The position numbers and the translations under genes are program-made. A stretch of DNA of 64,000 nt from Pseudomonas agarici (GTDB taxonomy: Bacteria; Pseudomonadota; Gammaproteobacteria; Pseudomonadales; Pseudomonadaceae): contig NZ_FOAR01000012.1 of assembly GCF_900109755.1 (NCBI RefSeq), positions 1 through 64,000 of the forward strand, read 5' to 3'. Within the stretch, counting starts at the first letter, position 1, and each line of letters begins with the position of its first letter. This document shows, piece after piece, positions 37,647 to 49,709 of the stretch. The notes below the pieces were generated by a model that was given only the letters and a program-made list of their open reading frames with translations, had not been told where the DNA came from and made no database searches.

Positions 37647-39245
37647 TCAATGACTGATCGACAGAATGCTCGCCTGGTATGCCCCCACGAACACGTCGAA
37701 ATCGCCCACTTCGTTCTGCTCGAGCGCCAGTTGCCGGACCAGCGACTGGCGCGCGCTGTCTTCGAAGGCGGCCTGTTCTTCCTTGGACAGCGGCTGGCTG
37801 CGGAAATACTCGGCATGGGTCAGGCTCTGGCGCATGGAGAACTGGGCAAAGCTTTCCTTGTGCTGGGTCATGCTCGCCAGCACCTGGGCCGACGGCGTCA
37901 GAGACGAGTCCCTGACCTTGGCCAGTTGCTCGTCCAAGGCCTTGCTGTAACCTTCGCCACCACGGCTCTGGTCCAGTAACGCCGACAGCGGGGCAATCTG
38001 TTCAAGCAATTCGGTGGCCCATTCCTTCATGTCCACCGCCTGGCCATGGCGCAGCAATTGCAAGCCTGGACGTCGACCTTCCTTCACTACGGTGAGGAAG
38101 TTCGAGGCAGCATTATGACATTCGTCGTTTTCGAGCAGTGGGCTGTCGTTCAGTGCGCAATACAGCAGGAATGCATCGAGGAAGCGCGCTTCGGCCACGT
38201 CGATGCCGGTGGGCAGGAACGGATTGATGTCCAGGCAGCGTGCCTCGACATACTGCACGCCACGGGCCATTAGCGCCTGGATTGGCCGCTCGCCGGTGTA
38301 GGTCACGCGTTTGGGGCGGATGTTGGAGTAGTACTCGTTTTCGATCTGCAGGATATTGGTGTTGAGCTGGACCCACTCACCGTCCTTGTGTGTGCCGATC
38401 TCGACATACGGCACATAGGGTGTCGCCACCGCCTTGCGCAAGCTGTCGATGTAGCTGTTCAGATCGTTGTAGCAGGGCGTCAGGCCGGCTTGGGCGTTGC
38501 TCTGGTAACCCAGGTCGCTCATGCGCAGGCTGGTGGCGTAGGGCAGGTACAGCGTGTCGGCGTCGAACTGTTCCAACGAATGTGCGCGGCCCCGCAAGAA
38601 ACCCGCGTCCAGGGCTGGCGAAGCACCGAACAGGTACATCAGCAGCCAGCTGTAGCGGCGAAAGTTGCGGATCAGCGCGATATAGGCCTGTGACTGATAG
38701 TCGCGGTCCGTGCCGACGAAACCTTCAGCTTGCTTGAGCACCGGCCAAAGTTTTTCCGGCAGCGAAAAGTTGTAATGGATCCCGGCAATGCACTGCATGG
38801 TCTTGCCGTAGCGCAGCGCCAGGCCCTGACGGTACACATACTTGAGCTTGCCGATATTCGAGGTGCCGTAGTAGGCGATCGGAATATCTTCCTCGGCCGG
38901 CAGCGGGCAGGGCATCGACGGGCTCCACAGGTACTCGTTGCCGAGTTTGCTGTAGGCAAAACGATGGATCTTGTCCAGGCTGTCCAGGCTGTCGGCCGGG
39001 TCGGACAGGGCCGGAGTGATGAACTCCAGCAGCGACTCGGAGTAGTCCGTGGTGATTTGCTCGTTGGTCAGTGCAGCACCCAGCTCTTCCGGATGCGGTG
39101 TCTGCGCCAGGCGGGCAACGCCGGTGACGCGCAGGCATTCGCGCTCGATGCCGTGCAGGCACTGTTCGAGCAGGGAGAGGTGGGCGCGTTCGCCGAGCAG
39201 AGCCAGGCGGCGGTTGAGAAGTTCGCTCAAGTTGGATTCCTTCAC
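37647..39245 (-). CDS. gshA: Glutamate-cysteine ligase
   Basis: A 532-residue ATP-dependent ligase, first step of glutathione synthesis, of the gammaproteobacterial type 1 family. [11 protein letters not shown] near the N terminus carries the glutamate ligands, and [15 protein letters not shown] and [18 protein letters not shown] are family segments. The chosen ATG at 39245 gives [14 protein letters not shown]; a start at the second residue group is also used in some species. Its 3' end faces argA across a REP element. Confidence 0.94.
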   Translation of the reverse strand: MKESNLSELLNRRLALLGERAHLSLLEQCLHGIERECLRVTGVARLAQTPHPEELGAALTNEQITTDYSESLLEFITPALSDPADSLDSLDKIHRFAYSKLGNEYLWSPSMPCPLPAEEDIPIAYYGTSNIGKLKYVYRQGLALRYGKTMQCIAGIHYNFSLPEKLWPVLKQAEGFVGTDRDYQSQAYIALIRNFRRYSWLLMYLFGASPALDAGFLRGRAHSLEQFDADTLYLPYATSLRMSDLGYQSNAQAGLTPCYNDLNSYIDSLRKAVATPYVPYVEIGTHKDGEWVQLNTNILQIENEYYSNIRPKRVTYTGERPIQALMARGVQYVEARCLDINPFLPTGIDVAEARFLDAFLLYCALNDSPLLENDECHNAASNFLTVVKEGRRPGLQLLRHGQAVDMKEWATELLEQIAPLSALLDQSRGGEGYSKALDEQLAKVRDSSLTPSAQVLASMTQHKESFAQFSMRQSLTHAEYFRSQPLSKEEQAAFEDSARQSLVRQLALEQNEVGDFDVFVGAYQASILSISH

Positions 39246-39430
39246 GCGTCAGTCGCCTCAATATGGGGGTGGGCCAGACGGTCTACAAGGGTGAAGTTGA
39301 GAACAGGCGTTGTTGGCAGATAACTGTCAGAAAACGCCGATACTTGGTCCCTCAGTCGAGCACAATGTCGACGGAAAATTCCGGCACCGCATTCGCAGTG
39401 TCGAAATTAACCCAAATAGAGACGGGACAG

Positions 39431-39814
39431 CTAGAGAACAGCGAACGTACCTTGTGCCTTGGCGACGAGTTTGTCGCCTTGGCGTACCTCGGCCTCGACC
39501 ACCAGGGTGCGGCGACCGGGATGGATGACCGTAGCGATGCACAGCACATCGCCGTCTGCCACTGCCCGCATGTAGTTGATCTTGCATTCGATGGTCACGC
39601 TACGCTGGTCGAAGCCATGGGTCGCCGAACAGGCCAGACCCATGGTGATGTCCACCAGGCTGAACAGTGCGCCGCCATGCAGGACATTGCCGCGATTGCG
39701 CAGTTGTGGTGTCAGCGACAGGGCCACTTGCGCAACGCCGGTGTCGAGGCGTTGCAGGCGGCAACCGATCAGTTCGCTAAAGGCACTTTGGGTGAGACCG
39801 TCGGGGATTTCCAT
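39431..39814 (-). CDS. PaaI-type hotdog thioesterase
   Basis: A 127-residue hotdog-fold protein with the PaaI/YbgC-like core: LTPQLRNRGNVLHGGALFSLVDI, where the GGALFSL region holds the usual active-site HGG. It probably hydrolyses an acyl-CoA; the acyl group is unknown. Its start overlaps the stop codon of tex by one base (TGATG on the minus strand), so the two are translated together. It resembles the gene downstream of tex in other pseudomonads. Confidence 0.87.
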   Translation of the reverse strand: MEIPDGLTQSAFSELIGCRLQRLDTGVAQVALSLTPQLRNRGNVLHGGALFSLVDITMGLACSATHGFDQRSVTIECKINYMRAVADGDVLCIATVIHPGRRTLVVEAEVRQGDKLVAKAQGTFAVL

Positions 39815-42138
39815 CAGCGTTTCTTCAACTGTTTGGCATTGGCGAATAGCGAGGCCATGGCATTGTTGCTCGGTGCCGGGGCTGCGGTTTCCTTGCGCGG
39901 CGCGTGGCTTTGCGACTGGCGCGGGGCCGAGCCCGGACGCGAGCCACGGGCGCCGTCGATCTTCTCGCCTGGGGTGTCGCTCATGCGCATCGACAGGCCG
40001 ACGCGTTTGCGCGGGATATCGACCTCCATGACTTTCACCTTGACCACGTCACCGGCTTTCACTGCCTCGCGCGGGTCCTTGATGAACTTCTCGGACAACG
40101 CCGAAATGTGCACCAGACCGTCCTGGTGGACGCCGATATCGACGAAGGCCCCGAAATTGGTCACGTTGGTCACCACGCCTTCGAGGATCATCCCCAGTTC
40201 GAGATCCTTGAGATCCTCGACACCGTCCTGGAACTCGGCGGTCTTGAATTCGGGGCGTGGATCGCGACCCGGCTTCTCCAGTTCCTGGAGAATATCGGTG
40301 ACGGTGGGCAGGCCGAAAGTCTCGTCGGTGAACTTCTTGGGGTCCAGGCGCTTGAGGAAGCTGGCGTCGCCGATCAACGAGCGGATATCACGGTCGGTCT
40401 CGGCGGCGATGCGCTGGACCAGCGGATAGGCTTCGGGGTGCACCGCGGACGAGTCCAGCGGATTGTCGCCGTTCATCACGCGCAGAAAGCCTGCGGCCTG
40501 CTCGAAGGTTTTCTCGCCCAGGCGCGCCACTTTCTTCAGCGCGATACGGGTCTTGAAGGCACCGTTCTCGTCGCGATGGTTGACGATGTTCTGCGCCAGG
40601 GTCGCGTTCAGACCGGAGATTCGCGCCAGCAGCGCCACGGAGGCAGTATTCACGTCGACGCCGACGGCGTTTACGCAGTCTTCCACCACGGCATCCAGGC
40701 CACGCGCCAGCTTCAGTTGCGACACATCGTGTTGATACTGACCGACACCGATGGATTTCGGATCGATCTTCACCAGTTCGGCCAGTGGGTCTTGCAGGCG
40801 GCGGGCGATGGAGACCGCACCACGGATCGAGACATCGAGGTCGGGGAATTCCTTGGCGGCCAGTTCGGACGCCGAGTACACCGAAGCGCCCGCCTCGGAA
40901 ACCATGACCTTGGTCATCTTCATGGCTGGGTATTTCTTGATCAGTTCGGCGGCCAGTTTGTCGGTTTCGCGGCTGGCGGTGCCGTTGCCGATGGCGATCA
41001 GGTCCACCGAGTGTTTGGCGCACAGCGCGGCGAGGACGGCCAGGGTCTGGTCCCACTTGTTGTGCGGTACGTGCGGGTAGACCGTGGCGTGGTCCAGCAA
41101 CTTTCCGGTGGTATCCACCACGGCGACTTTGCAGCCGGTACGCAGGCCTGGGTCGAGGCCGAGGGTCGCGCGCGGGCCGGCCGGGGCGGCCAGCAGCAAA
41201 TCATGCAGGTTGTGGGCGAAGACGTTGATCGCCTCGGTTTCCGCGCTGTCGCGCAGCTCGCCCAGCAGGTCGGTTTCCAGATGGGTGTAGAGCTTGACCT
41301 TCCAGGTCCAGCGCACCACTTCGCCCAGCCATTTATCGGCGGCACGGTTCTGGTTCTGAATGCCGAACTGTTGGCCGATCATGCCTTCGCACGGGTGCAG
41401 GGTGCCGGGCAGCTCGTCGCCGACTTTCAGCGACGAGCTGAGTATGCCTTCGTTGCGGCCACGAAAGATCGCCAGAGCGCGGTGCGACGGCATGCTTTTC
41501 AACGGTTCGTCGTGTTCGAAGTAGTCGCGAAACTTGGCGCCTTCTTCTTCCTTGCCGGCGATCACACGGGCACTGAGGGTGGCCTCCTGCTTGAGATAGT
41601 TGCGCAGCTTGTCCAGCAGGTTGGCGTCTTCGGCGAAGCGTTCCATCAGGATGTACTTGGCACCTTCGAGGGCCGCCTTGGTGTCGGCGACGCCTTTTTC
41701 CGCATTGACGAAGCGCGTGGCTTCGTTTTCCGGGGGCAGCGACGGATCGTTGAACAGGCTGTCCGCCAGCTCGCCGAGGCCGGCTTCCAGGGCGATCTGG
41801 CCCTTGGTGCGACGCTTCTGTTTATAGGGTAGGTACAAGTCTTCGAGGCGGGTTTTGGTGTCGGCGAGCTTGATGTCGCGGGCGAGCGCAGGGGTCAGCT
41901 TGCCTTGTTCCTCGATGCTGGCAAGGATGCTGATGCGCCGTTCATCGAGTTCTCGCAGGTAGCGCAGGCGTTCTTCCAGGTGCCGCAACTGGGTGTCATC
42001 CAGGCTGCCGGTCACTTCTTTTCGGTAGCGGGCGATGAAGGGGACGGTAGAACCTTCATCCAGTAGAGCGACGGCCGCTTCGACCTGTTGTGGGCGTACA
42101 CCGAGTTCTTCGGCGATGCGGCTGTTGATGCTGTCCAT
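39814..42138 (-). CDS. tex: Tex, RNA-binding transcription accessory protein
   Basis: A 774-residue nucleic-acid-binding protein. It has the helical N-terminal region, the YqgF/RNase H-like domain ([17 protein letters not shown] near residue 325), a helix-hairpin-helix region ([18 protein letters not shown]) and a C-terminal S1 RNA-binding domain ([22 protein letters not shown]) with a basic tail. Tex affects transcription and toxin expression in Bordetella and Pseudomonas and is related to eukaryotic Spt6. The ATG at 42138 follows AGGTGG; an upstream TTG is less likely. The next gene begins inside its stop codon. Confidence 0.95.
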   Translation of the reverse strand: MDSINSRIAEELGVRPQQVEAAVALLDEGSTVPFIARYRKEVTGSLDDTQLRHLEERLRYLRELDERRISILASIEEQGKLTPALARDIKLADTKTRLEDLYLPYKQKRRTKGQIALEAGLGELADSLFNDPSLPPENEATRFVNAEKGVADTKAALEGAKYILMERFAEDANLLDKLRNYLKQEATLSARVIAGKEEEGAKFRDYFEHDEPLKSMPSHRALAIFRGRNEGILSSSLKVGDELPGTLHPCEGMIGQQFGIQNQNRAADKWLGEVVRWTWKVKLYTHLETDLLGELRDSAETEAINVFAHNLHDLLLAAPAGPRATLGLDPGLRTGCKVAVVDTTGKLLDHATVYPHVPHNKWDQTLAVLAALCAKHSVDLIAIGNGTASRETDKLAAELIKKYPAMKMTKVMVSEAGASVYSASELAAKEFPDLDVSIRGAVSIARRLQDPLAELVKIDPKSIGVGQYQHDVSQLKLARGLDAVVEDCVNAVGVDVNTASVALLARISGLNATLAQNIVNHRDENGAFKTRIALKKVARLGEKTFEQAAGFLRVMNGDNPLDSSAVHPEAYPLVQRIAAETDRDIRSLIGDASFLKRLDPKKFTDETFGLPTVTDILQELEKPGRDPRPEFKTAEFQDGVEDLKDLELGMILEGVVTNVTNFGAFVDIGVHQDGLVHISALSEKFIKDPREAVKAGDVVKVKVMEVDIPRKRVGLSMRMSDTPGEKIDGARGSRPGSAPRQSQSHAPRKETAAPAPSNNAMASLFANAKQLKKR

Positions 42139-42474
42139 AAAACCACCTGACAAAGTATGAAATCAGGCACGCCGGGCCTCGGGGCTTGTCGGGCGAGCCT
42201 GGTTTGGGATCAAAAGGCGCACCTTGTGACCCGTAAAATCAGCACATTGTTGTGAGCCTGTGAAAAAAAGATGGCATCCAACAGCAATGATCAGACGTTG
42301 CCTGACGCAGAAGGCGGGGCATTATAACCAGCGTTCCGAGCTTGAGGGGGATTGTGCGTGCATAGACATAAAACAACGTTTGCTGGTAGTCGAGGAAAAA
42401 TCTGCTAACAATGCACCAGATACGCATAGCGGTCGCTGGCCCCATAATGCGCGCCGAGATCAAAGGAGCAACCC
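42139..42474. other. Divergent tex/ompR control region
   Basis: No gene is seen. It should contain the tex promoter (minus) and the promoter of the two-component system (plus); CATAAT at 42443-42448 is a possible -10 box, and AAAGGAG precedes the ompR-like start. A clear -35 box is not visible. Confidence 0.35.
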
Positions 42475-43215
42475 ATGAGCAGCACTGCACAAACTGCTGA
42501 AGGCGAAAAAATTCTCATCGTGGATGACGATCCGGGGCTGAGTAGCCTGCTGGAGCGTTTTTTCACCAGCAAGGGCTATCGTGCCCGCGCGGTGGCCAAC
42601 ACCGAGCAAATGGACCGTCTGCTGGCGCGTGAAGTGTTCAATCTGGTGGTCCTCGACCTGATGTTACCTGGCGAAGACGGCTTGACGGCCTGCCGTCGCC
42701 TGCGCGCGGCGAACAACCAGGTGCCGATCATCATGCTGACCGCCAAGGGCGACGAACTGAGCCGGATCAAGGGCCTGGAACTGGGCGCCGACGATTACCT
42801 GGCCAAGCCGTTCAATCCCGACGAACTGATGGCGCGGGTCAAGGCCGTGTTGCGGCGTCAGGCGGCGCCGGTTCCGGGCGCTCCGGGCAGCGAGGACGAG
42901 AGTGTCACCTTCGGCGATTATGAACTGTCCCTTGCCACCCGCGAACTCAAACGGGGCGAGGAGGTGCACATGCTCACCACCGGCGAATTCGCCGTGCTCA
43001 AGGCCCTGGTGATGCATGCCCGCGAGCCGCTGACCCGCGACAAGCTGATGAACCTGGCCCGAGGACGGGAATGGGATGCACTGGAACGCTCCATCGACGT
43101 GCAGATTTCCCGTCTGCGCCGTATGATCGAACCGGATCCGTCGAAGCCGCGCTATATCCAGACCGTCTGGGGCGTGGGTTACGTGTTCGTGCCGGATGGC
43201 GCCGCAACCAAGTGA
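42475..43215 (+). CDS. ompR: OmpR-family response regulator (AmgR-like)
   Basis: A 246-residue response regulator. The receiver domain has the acidic pocket LIVDDDPG (residues 15-22) and phospho-acceptor Asp61 in VVLDLMLPGEDGL, then LTAKGDE and ADDYLAKPFNP. The C-terminal winged helix (FAVLKALVMHAREPLTRDKL) is of the OmpR type. By place and partner it corresponds to AmgR of P. aeruginosa, which controls the envelope-stress response and aminoglycoside tolerance. The strong binding site AAAGGAG sets the start. Confidence 0.93.
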   Translation: MSSTAQTAEGEKILIVDDDPGLSSLLERFFTSKGYRARAVANTEQMDRLLAREVFNLVVLDLMLPGEDGLTACRRLRAANNQVPIIMLTAKGDELSRIKGLELGADDYLAKPFNPDELMARVKAVLRRQAAPVPGAPGSEDESVTFGDYELSLATRELKRGEEVHMLTTGEFAVLKALVMHAREPLTRDKLMNLARGREWDALERSIDVQISRLRRMIEPDPSKPRYIQTVWGVGYVFVPDGAATK

Positions 43216-43310
43216 CCGGTGATTTGTAGAAGCGCGTTGCCTGGGCAAGTCGCGATCCGCAATTGTGCGAGCCTGGCTGCTCGCTCCTGCAAAGTATGTA
43301 GCGGCAGTCT

Positions 43311-44624
43311 ATGAAAACCCCTCTCTGGTTTCCCCAAAGCTTCTTCTCGCGCACCCTTTGGCTGGTGCTCATCGTGGTGTTGTTCTCCAAGGCGCTGACC
43401 CTGGTGTACCTGCTGATGAACGAGGACGTTCTGGTGGATCGCCAGTACAGCCACGGCGTGGCCCTGACTCTGCGGGCCTACTGGGCTGCGGATGAGGGTG
43501 ACCGTGACAAGATCGCCGATGCGGCCGGCCTGATCCGTGTGGTCAGTGGTGGCGTGCCGGAAGGCGAGCAGCACTGGCCGTACAGTGAAATCTACCAGCG
43601 CCAGATGCAGGCCGAACTGGGTGTCGATACCGAGGTGCGCTTGCGCATGCATGCGCCGCCCGCCTTGTGGGTGCGGGCGCCGAGCCTGGGCGCTGGCTGG
43701 TTGAAGGTGCCGCTGTACCCGCATCCGCTGCGCGGGCAGAAGATCTGGAGTGTGCTGGGCTGGTTCCTGGCTATCGGCCTGCTGTCCACGGCGTCGGCCT
43801 GGATCTTCGTCAGCCAGCTCAACCAACCACTCAAACGCCTGGTCTTTGCTGCTCGGCAACTGGGCCAGGGGCGCAGCGTGCGCTTGCCCATCAGTGACAC
43901 ACCGAGCGAAATGACCGAGGTATACAGTGCCTTCAATCAAATGGCCGAGGACGTCGAGCAGGCGGGGCGTGAACGGGAACTGATGCTGGCCGGGGTTTCC
44001 CACGACCTGCGCACGCCGTTGACACGCTTGCGTTTGTCCCTGGAGTTGATGGGCGGCCACAGCGACCTCAGCGAAGACATGGTGCGCGATATCGAGGACA
44101 TGGATGCCATCCTCGATCAGTTCCTCGCGTTCATCCGCGACGGGCGCGACGAGTCGGTGGAAGCAGTGGATCTCAGCGATCTCGTGCGCGAGGTGGTGAC
44201 GCCCTATAATCAGAATGAGGAACGGGTGCGCATGCGCCTGCAGCCGATCCAGCCCTTCCCCCTGCGGCGGGTATCGATGAAGCGACTGTTGAACAACCTG
44301 ATCGGCAACGCCCTCAACCATGCTCGAGAAGGCGTGGAAGTGGCAGCTTATGTGTCAGGAGACATCAGTGCGCCCTACGTGGTGTTGAGTGTCATGGACC
44401 GCGGCGCGGGTATCGACCCGGCCGAGTTGGAAGGGATCTTCAATCCGTTCACCCGAGGCGACAAGGCCCGTGGCGGTAAGGGCACTGGCCTGGGTCTGGC
44501 GATCGTCAAGCGGATCGCGTCGATGCATGGCGGCAATGTCGAGCTGCGCAACCGTTCCGGTGGAGGCCTGGAGGCGCGGGTTCGCCTGCCGTTGGGATTG
44601 ATGCTGCCGCGCGATGCGGTCTAG
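43311..44624 (+). CDS. envZ: EnvZ-family sensor kinase (AmgS-like)
   Basis: A 437-residue membrane histidine kinase. Two membrane helices (about residues 14-36 and 145-165) flank a periplasmic loop; a HAMP segment follows, then the phospho-acceptor H-box AGVSHDLRTPLTRL with His231, and the ATPase domain with LLNNLIGNALNHA, DRGAGIDP and GGKGTGLGLAIVK. It is the partner of the regulator 95 bases upstream. The stop TAG lies within the left end of the repeat element that follows. Confidence 0.93.
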   Translation: MKTPLWFPQSFFSRTLWLVLIVVLFSKALTLVYLLMNEDVLVDRQYSHGVALTLRAYWAADEGDRDKIADAAGLIRVVSGGVPEGEQHWPYSEIYQRQMQAELGVDTEVRLRMHAPPALWVRAPSLGAGWLKVPLYPHPLRGQKIWSVLGWFLAIGLLSTASAWIFVSQLNQPLKRLVFAARQLGQGRSVRLPISDTPSEMTEVYSAFNQMAEDVEQAGRERELMLAGVSHDLRTPLTRLRLSLELMGGHSDLSEDMVRDIEDMDAILDQFLAFIRDGRDESVEAVDLSDLVREVVTPYNQNEERVRMRLQPIQPFPLRRVSMKRLLNNLIGNALNHAREGVEVAAYVSGDISAPYVVLSVMDRGAGIDPAELEGIFNPFTRGDKARGGKGTGLGLAIVKRIASMHGGNVELRNRSGGGLEARVRLPLGLMLPRDAV

Positions 44625-44784
44625 CGGCCTGTAGGGTGAGTTCGTCAGCTCAAGTACGGATGCCAGAAGTTCATGGCCAAGGCGCTGTGACGAGTCATAG
44701 CGGACTATGGCGAGGAACAGCAACGCCGGCCAGGGGCTTGTGGCGCCGAAATTGACTCATGGAACTCACCACACAGGCCACTAG
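44621..44784. repeat. MITE-like dispersed repeat, copy A
   Basis: A 164-bp element with terminal inverted repeats of 23 bases that agree at 20 positions (CTAGCGGCCTGTAGGGTGAG on the left and the complement of ACTCACCACACAGGCCACTA on the right). It is about 81 percent identical over its first 80 bases to copy B at 33241-33380. It has no coding capacity. Its left end provides the stop codon of the sensor kinase. Confidence 0.65.
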
Positions 44785-44824
44785 CCTGGCGGGATAACCG
44801 CGCATCGCGTGACTGAAAAGATGA

Positions 44825-45730
44825 TCAGCCCTTGCCCTTGGTTCGGGTCATGTTCGGTCCGCCATTTTTCTCGAGGTGTTGAATGATCATTCCCGCCACG
44901 TCCTTGCCGGTGGTGACTTCGATGCCTTCCAGGCCTGGTGACGAGTTCACCTCCAGCACCAGCGGCCCGTGATTGGAGCGCAGGATATCCACGCCGGCCA
45001 CGCTCAGGCCCATTACCTTGGCCGCCCGTATCGCGGTCATGCGCTCTTGCGGTGTGATCTTGATCAGGCTGGCGCTGCCGCCACGGTGCAGGTTAGAGCG
45101 GAACTCACCGGGCTTGGCCTGGCGCTTCATCGCCGCAATCACCTTGTCGCCGACCACGAAGCAGCGAATATCCGCACCGCCGGCTTCCTTGATGTATTCC
45201 TGAACCATGATGTTCTGCTTCAAACCCATGAAGGCTTCGATCACCGACTCTGCCGCCGTCGCCGTTTCGCACAGCACTACGCCGATACCCTGGGTGCCTT
45301 CCAGCACCTTGATCACCAGCGGGGCACCATTGACCATCTCGATCAGATCGGGGATATCGTCGGGCGAGTGAGCGAAACCGGTGACCGGCAAGCCGATTCC
45401 GCGGCGCGACAACAACTGCAGCGAGCGCAACTTGTCCCGTGAACGGGCAATCGCCACCGATTCGTTGAGTGGAAACACCCCCATCATTTCGAATTGGCGC
45501 AGCACCGCGCAACCATAGAAAGTCACCGAGGCGCCGATCCGCGGGATCACCGCATCGAAGCCTTCCAGTGGCTTGCCGCGATAGTGGATCTGCGGCTTGT
45601 GACTGGCGATGTTCATATAGGCGCGCAGGGTATCGATCACTACCATTTCATGGCCACGTTGGCTTCCGGCCTCGACCAGGCGACGAGTGGAATACAGACG
45701 CGGGTTACGCGACAGCACGGCGATCTTCAT
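44825..45730 (-). CDS. rimK: Ribosomal protein S6 glutamate ligase
   Basis: A 301-residue ATP-grasp enzyme that adds glutamate residues to the C terminus of ribosomal protein S6. The ATP-grasp elements [36 protein letters not shown] and the metal site [20 protein letters not shown] are all present. In P. fluorescens RimK is reported to reshape the proteome during plant colonisation, with RimA and RimB as regulators. Its start overlaps the rimB stop codon by four bases. Start at 45730; longer frames upstream are not like the protein. Confidence 0.94.
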   Translation of the reverse strand: MKIAVLSRNPRLYSTRRLVEAGSQRGHEMVVIDTLRAYMNIASHKPQIHYRGKPLEGFDAVIPRIGASVTFYGCAVLRQFEMMGVFPLNESVAIARSRDKLRSLQLLSRRGIGLPVTGFAHSPDDIPDLIEMVNGAPLVIKVLEGTQGIGVVLCETATAAESVIEAFMGLKQNIMVQEYIKEAGGADIRCFVVGDKVIAAMKRQAKPGEFRSNLHRGGSASLIKITPQERMTAIRAAKVMGLSVAGVDILRSNHGPLVLEVNSSPGLEGIEVTTGKDVAGMIIQHLEKNGGPNMTRTKGKG

Positions 45731-46218
45731 GCAACACCTGTGACAGAGGTAATAGTGACCGGGAAAGCCGGCTTGTCTTGAACGTATTTTTGGCCCGGAT
45801 TGACCACCAACTGGCCGTCGATCAGGGCTTTGGAACCGAGCAACAGGCGATAACGCATGGCCTTGCGGCAGGCGAGGGTAAACTGCACTTGCCACACCCG
45901 GTCGCCCAGGGCCAGGGTGGTGGCGATCACATAGCGCACCTGGGCGTGACCGTTGGAGCTTTTAATGGTCTTCATCGCCAGCAACGGTGCCTCGCAGCGC
46001 CGGTGGCGCAATTGCACCACGCTGCCCAAGTGGGCGGTGAAACGCACCCATTTCGCCCCGTCGCGCTCGAATGGTTCGATCTCGGTGGCATGCAGGCTGG
46101 AAGTACTGGCACCCGTGTCGATCTTCGCCCGTAGGCCCGAGACTCCCAGGTCCGGGAGCGCCACCCACTCGCGTAGACCGACAACAGCTAAATGGTCAAA
46201 TGTCTTCAAAATGCTCAA
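45727..46218 (-). CDS. rimB: RimB-like retropepsin-type protein (ATP-dependent zinc protease family)
   Basis: A 163-residue protein of the PF05618-type family: [20 protein letters not shown], then the DTGASTSSL aspartic-protease-like motif, and the [15 protein letters not shown]-terminal segment. The DTGA motif is that of retropepsin-fold proteases, despite the family name. The partner RimK gene begins four bases inside this gene, so the two form an operon as in the reported rimABK locus of P. fluorescens SBW25. The start is TTG (46218) or TTG three codons later (46209); neither has a strong binding site. Confidence 0.85.
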   Translation of the reverse strand: MSILKTFDHLAVVGLREWVALPDLGVSGLRAKIDTGASTSSLHATEIEPFERDGAKWVRFTAHLGSVVQLRHRRCEAPLLAMKTIKSSNGHAQVRYVIATTLALGDRVWQVQFTLACRKAMRYRLLLGSKALIDGQLVVNPGQKYVQDKPAFPVTITSVTGVA

Positions 46219-46419
46219 CCAGTGAGAGGTCCGCTCTGGCCGTGGAGGCAGCCATAATCGCGGTATTCACGCAGAATAATGGGTAAATGGCGACAGATAT
46301 TTGTGTGACTTGTTTCAGGTCGTGAAATCAGCCCTGATATCCAGCATTTTAGCCGGGGACATTCAGCTTCGATGGCAGGGGTAGTACAGTTCAGTAATAT
46401 TTCAGTTTGAGGAATCCCC

Positions 46420-46824
46420 GTGGCGCAGAAACCGGAAGCGGACGACAAGGTTCGGCTCGACAAGTGGTTATGGGCAGCGCGCTTCTACAAGACCCGAGCC
46501 TTGGCCAAGGAGGCGATCGAAAGCGGCAAGGTGCATTGTCGTGGCGAGCGCTGCAAGCCGTCCAAAGAGCCGCATGTGGGCGATGAGTTGCTGATTCGCG
46601 TCGGCTTCGAGGAGCGTACCGTGGTGGTGCGGGCGCTGTCGGTGGTGCGGCGTGGCGCGCCAGAGGCGCAAGCGCTCTACGCCGAAACCGAAGCCAGCAT
46701 CGTCCGGCGCGAAGCCGCCGCGGCCCAGCGCAAGGCCGGCGCCCTGGGGCTGACCACCGATGGCAAGCCGACCAAGAAGCAGCGACGGGATCTGTTCAAG
46801 TTCCGCGGCAGCGGCGCCGACTGA
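46420..46824 (+). CDS. hslR: Ribosome-associated heat-shock protein 15 (S4 domain)
   Basis: A 134-residue RNA-binding protein with an S4 domain (VRLDKWLWAARFYKTRALAK and SGKVHCRGE) and a long basic C-terminal tail (KPTKKQRRDLFKF). Hsp15 binds blocked 50S subunits that carry nascent chains. It begins with a GTG at 46420. It is followed by hslO after 150 bases, as in other gammaproteobacteria, a joint response to heat and oxidative damage. Confidence 0.92.
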   Translation: MAQKPEADDKVRLDKWLWAARFYKTRALAKEAIESGKVHCRGERCKPSKEPHVGDELLIRVGFEERTVVVRALSVVRRGAPEAQALYAETEASIVRREAAAAQRKAGALGLTTDGKPTKKQRRDLFKFRGSGAD

Positions 46825-46975
46825 TCACCGCTCTTGCGCTGTAGGCTAAGGGACGGCATGTCCTTGACTAGCCGACATTTGCCCCCATGTTGCTTGGTTC
46901 GAACCCTGTTTGTTCATAAAATGCTCATATTTCCTGAGCCGAACACTCTTATTCCTACTTCTAGAATTGAACCTT

Positions 46976-47878
46976 ATGTCAGATCTACCGGACACCGATT
47001 ACACTCAGCGCTTCATCTTCGATGACAGCGACACCCGTGGCGAACTGGTGTCTCTGGAGCGCAGCTACGCCGAAGTCCTGGCCAAACACCCCTATCCCGA
47101 ACCGGTTGCCCAGTTGCTCGGCGAACTGATGGCCGCTGCCGCCCTGCTGGTCGGCACCTTGAAGTTCGATGGCCTGCTGATTCTCCAGGCCCGTTCCGAA
47201 GGCGCGGTACCGCTGCTGATGGTCGAGTGTTCCAGCGAGCGCGAAATCCGTGGTCTGGCACGCTACGAAGCGGACCAGGTCGCCCCTGGCGCCAGCCTGG
47301 CCGACCTGATGCCCAATGGCGTCCTGGCCCTGACCGTCGACCCGATCCAGGGCCAGCGCTACCAGGGTATCGTCGACCTCGACGGCGCGACCTTGTCGGA
47401 GTGCTTCACCAACTACTTCGTCATGTCCCAACAGGTCGGCACCCGCTTCTGGCTCAACGCCGACGGCCAGCGTGCCCGTGGCCTGCTGTTGCAGCAATTG
47501 CCGGCCGACCGCCTCAAGGACGAAGAAGAGCGCGCCGCCAGTTGGCAGCACATCACCGCCCTGGCCACCACCCTGACCGCCGAAGAACTGCTCGGCCTCG
47601 ACAATGAAACCGTGCTGCATCGCCTCTACCACGAAGAAGCGGTGCGCCTGTTCGACATTCAGCCGCTGAGCTTCCGCTGCAGTTGCTCGCGCGAGCGCTC
47701 GGGCACCGCACTGGTCAGCCTGGGGCTGGAAGATGCCCAGGAGCTGGTGATCGAGCGCGGCGGTGTGGTGGAGATCGATTGCCAGTTTTGCAACCAGCGT
47801 TATCTGTTCGATGCAGCCGATATTGCCCAGTTGTTTGCCGGCGCTGGGGTCGACACCCCGTCAGATACTCGTCACTAA
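46976..47878 (+). CDS. hslO: Redox-regulated chaperone Hsp33
   Basis: A 300-residue chaperone that is switched on by oxidation. The redox zinc centre is intact: a CSCSRE pair near residue 240 and the CQFC pair near residue 270 give the four cysteines. The N-terminal part has [15 protein letters not shown] and [19 protein letters not shown] typical of the family. The ATG at 46976 was chosen by homology; an upstream frame is open but AT-rich and unlike protein. Confidence 0.95.
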   Translation: MSDLPDTDYTQRFIFDDSDTRGELVSLERSYAEVLAKHPYPEPVAQLLGELMAAAALLVGTLKFDGLLILQARSEGAVPLLMVECSSEREIRGLARYEADQVAPGASLADLMPNGVLALTVDPIQGQRYQGIVDLDGATLSECFTNYFVMSQQVGTRFWLNADGQRARGLLLQQLPADRLKDEEERAASWQHITALATTLTAEELLGLDNETVLHRLYHEEAVRLFDIQPLSFRCSCSRERSGTALVSLGLEDAQELVIERGGVVEIDCQFCNQRYLFDAADIAQLFAGAGVDTPSDTRH

Positions 47879-47962
47879 AACGCTTCAGCACAGATAAGTT
47901 CCCTGTCAAACGCCGGAAAATAGGCGTTCTGACAGGAGGACCCTACTCTTTTTGGGCTTTTC

Positions 47963-49605
<1,643 letters not shown>

Positions 49606-49632
49606 GCATCGCTTGCTTGACTGGTTGAAGAG

Positions 49633-49656
49633 AAAGCCGCCTTCGGGCGGCTTTTT
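49633..49656 (+). terminator. Intrinsic terminator of pckA
   Basis: AAAGCCGCC and GGCGGCTTT enclose a TTCG tetraloop and are followed by a T-run, 27 bases after the stop codon. Confidence 0.92.
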
Positions 49657-49709
49657 AGTCGGGGCGCACGACCGCGACAACAGTTAAGTACCGATGAGAT
49701 CACTCAAGC

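Noticed and set aside
39904..41832. 642-codon plus-strand frame over tex
   Set aside because: Shadow frame of tex: Asp/Val/Gln/Leu-rich with no domain seen, and tex is supported by strong motifs.
46215..46463. 82-codon minus-strand frame ahead of rimB, considered as rimA
   Set aside because: The only ATG is inside the antisense of hslR and the residues do not look like a folded protein; kept only as a finding about where rimA should be sought.
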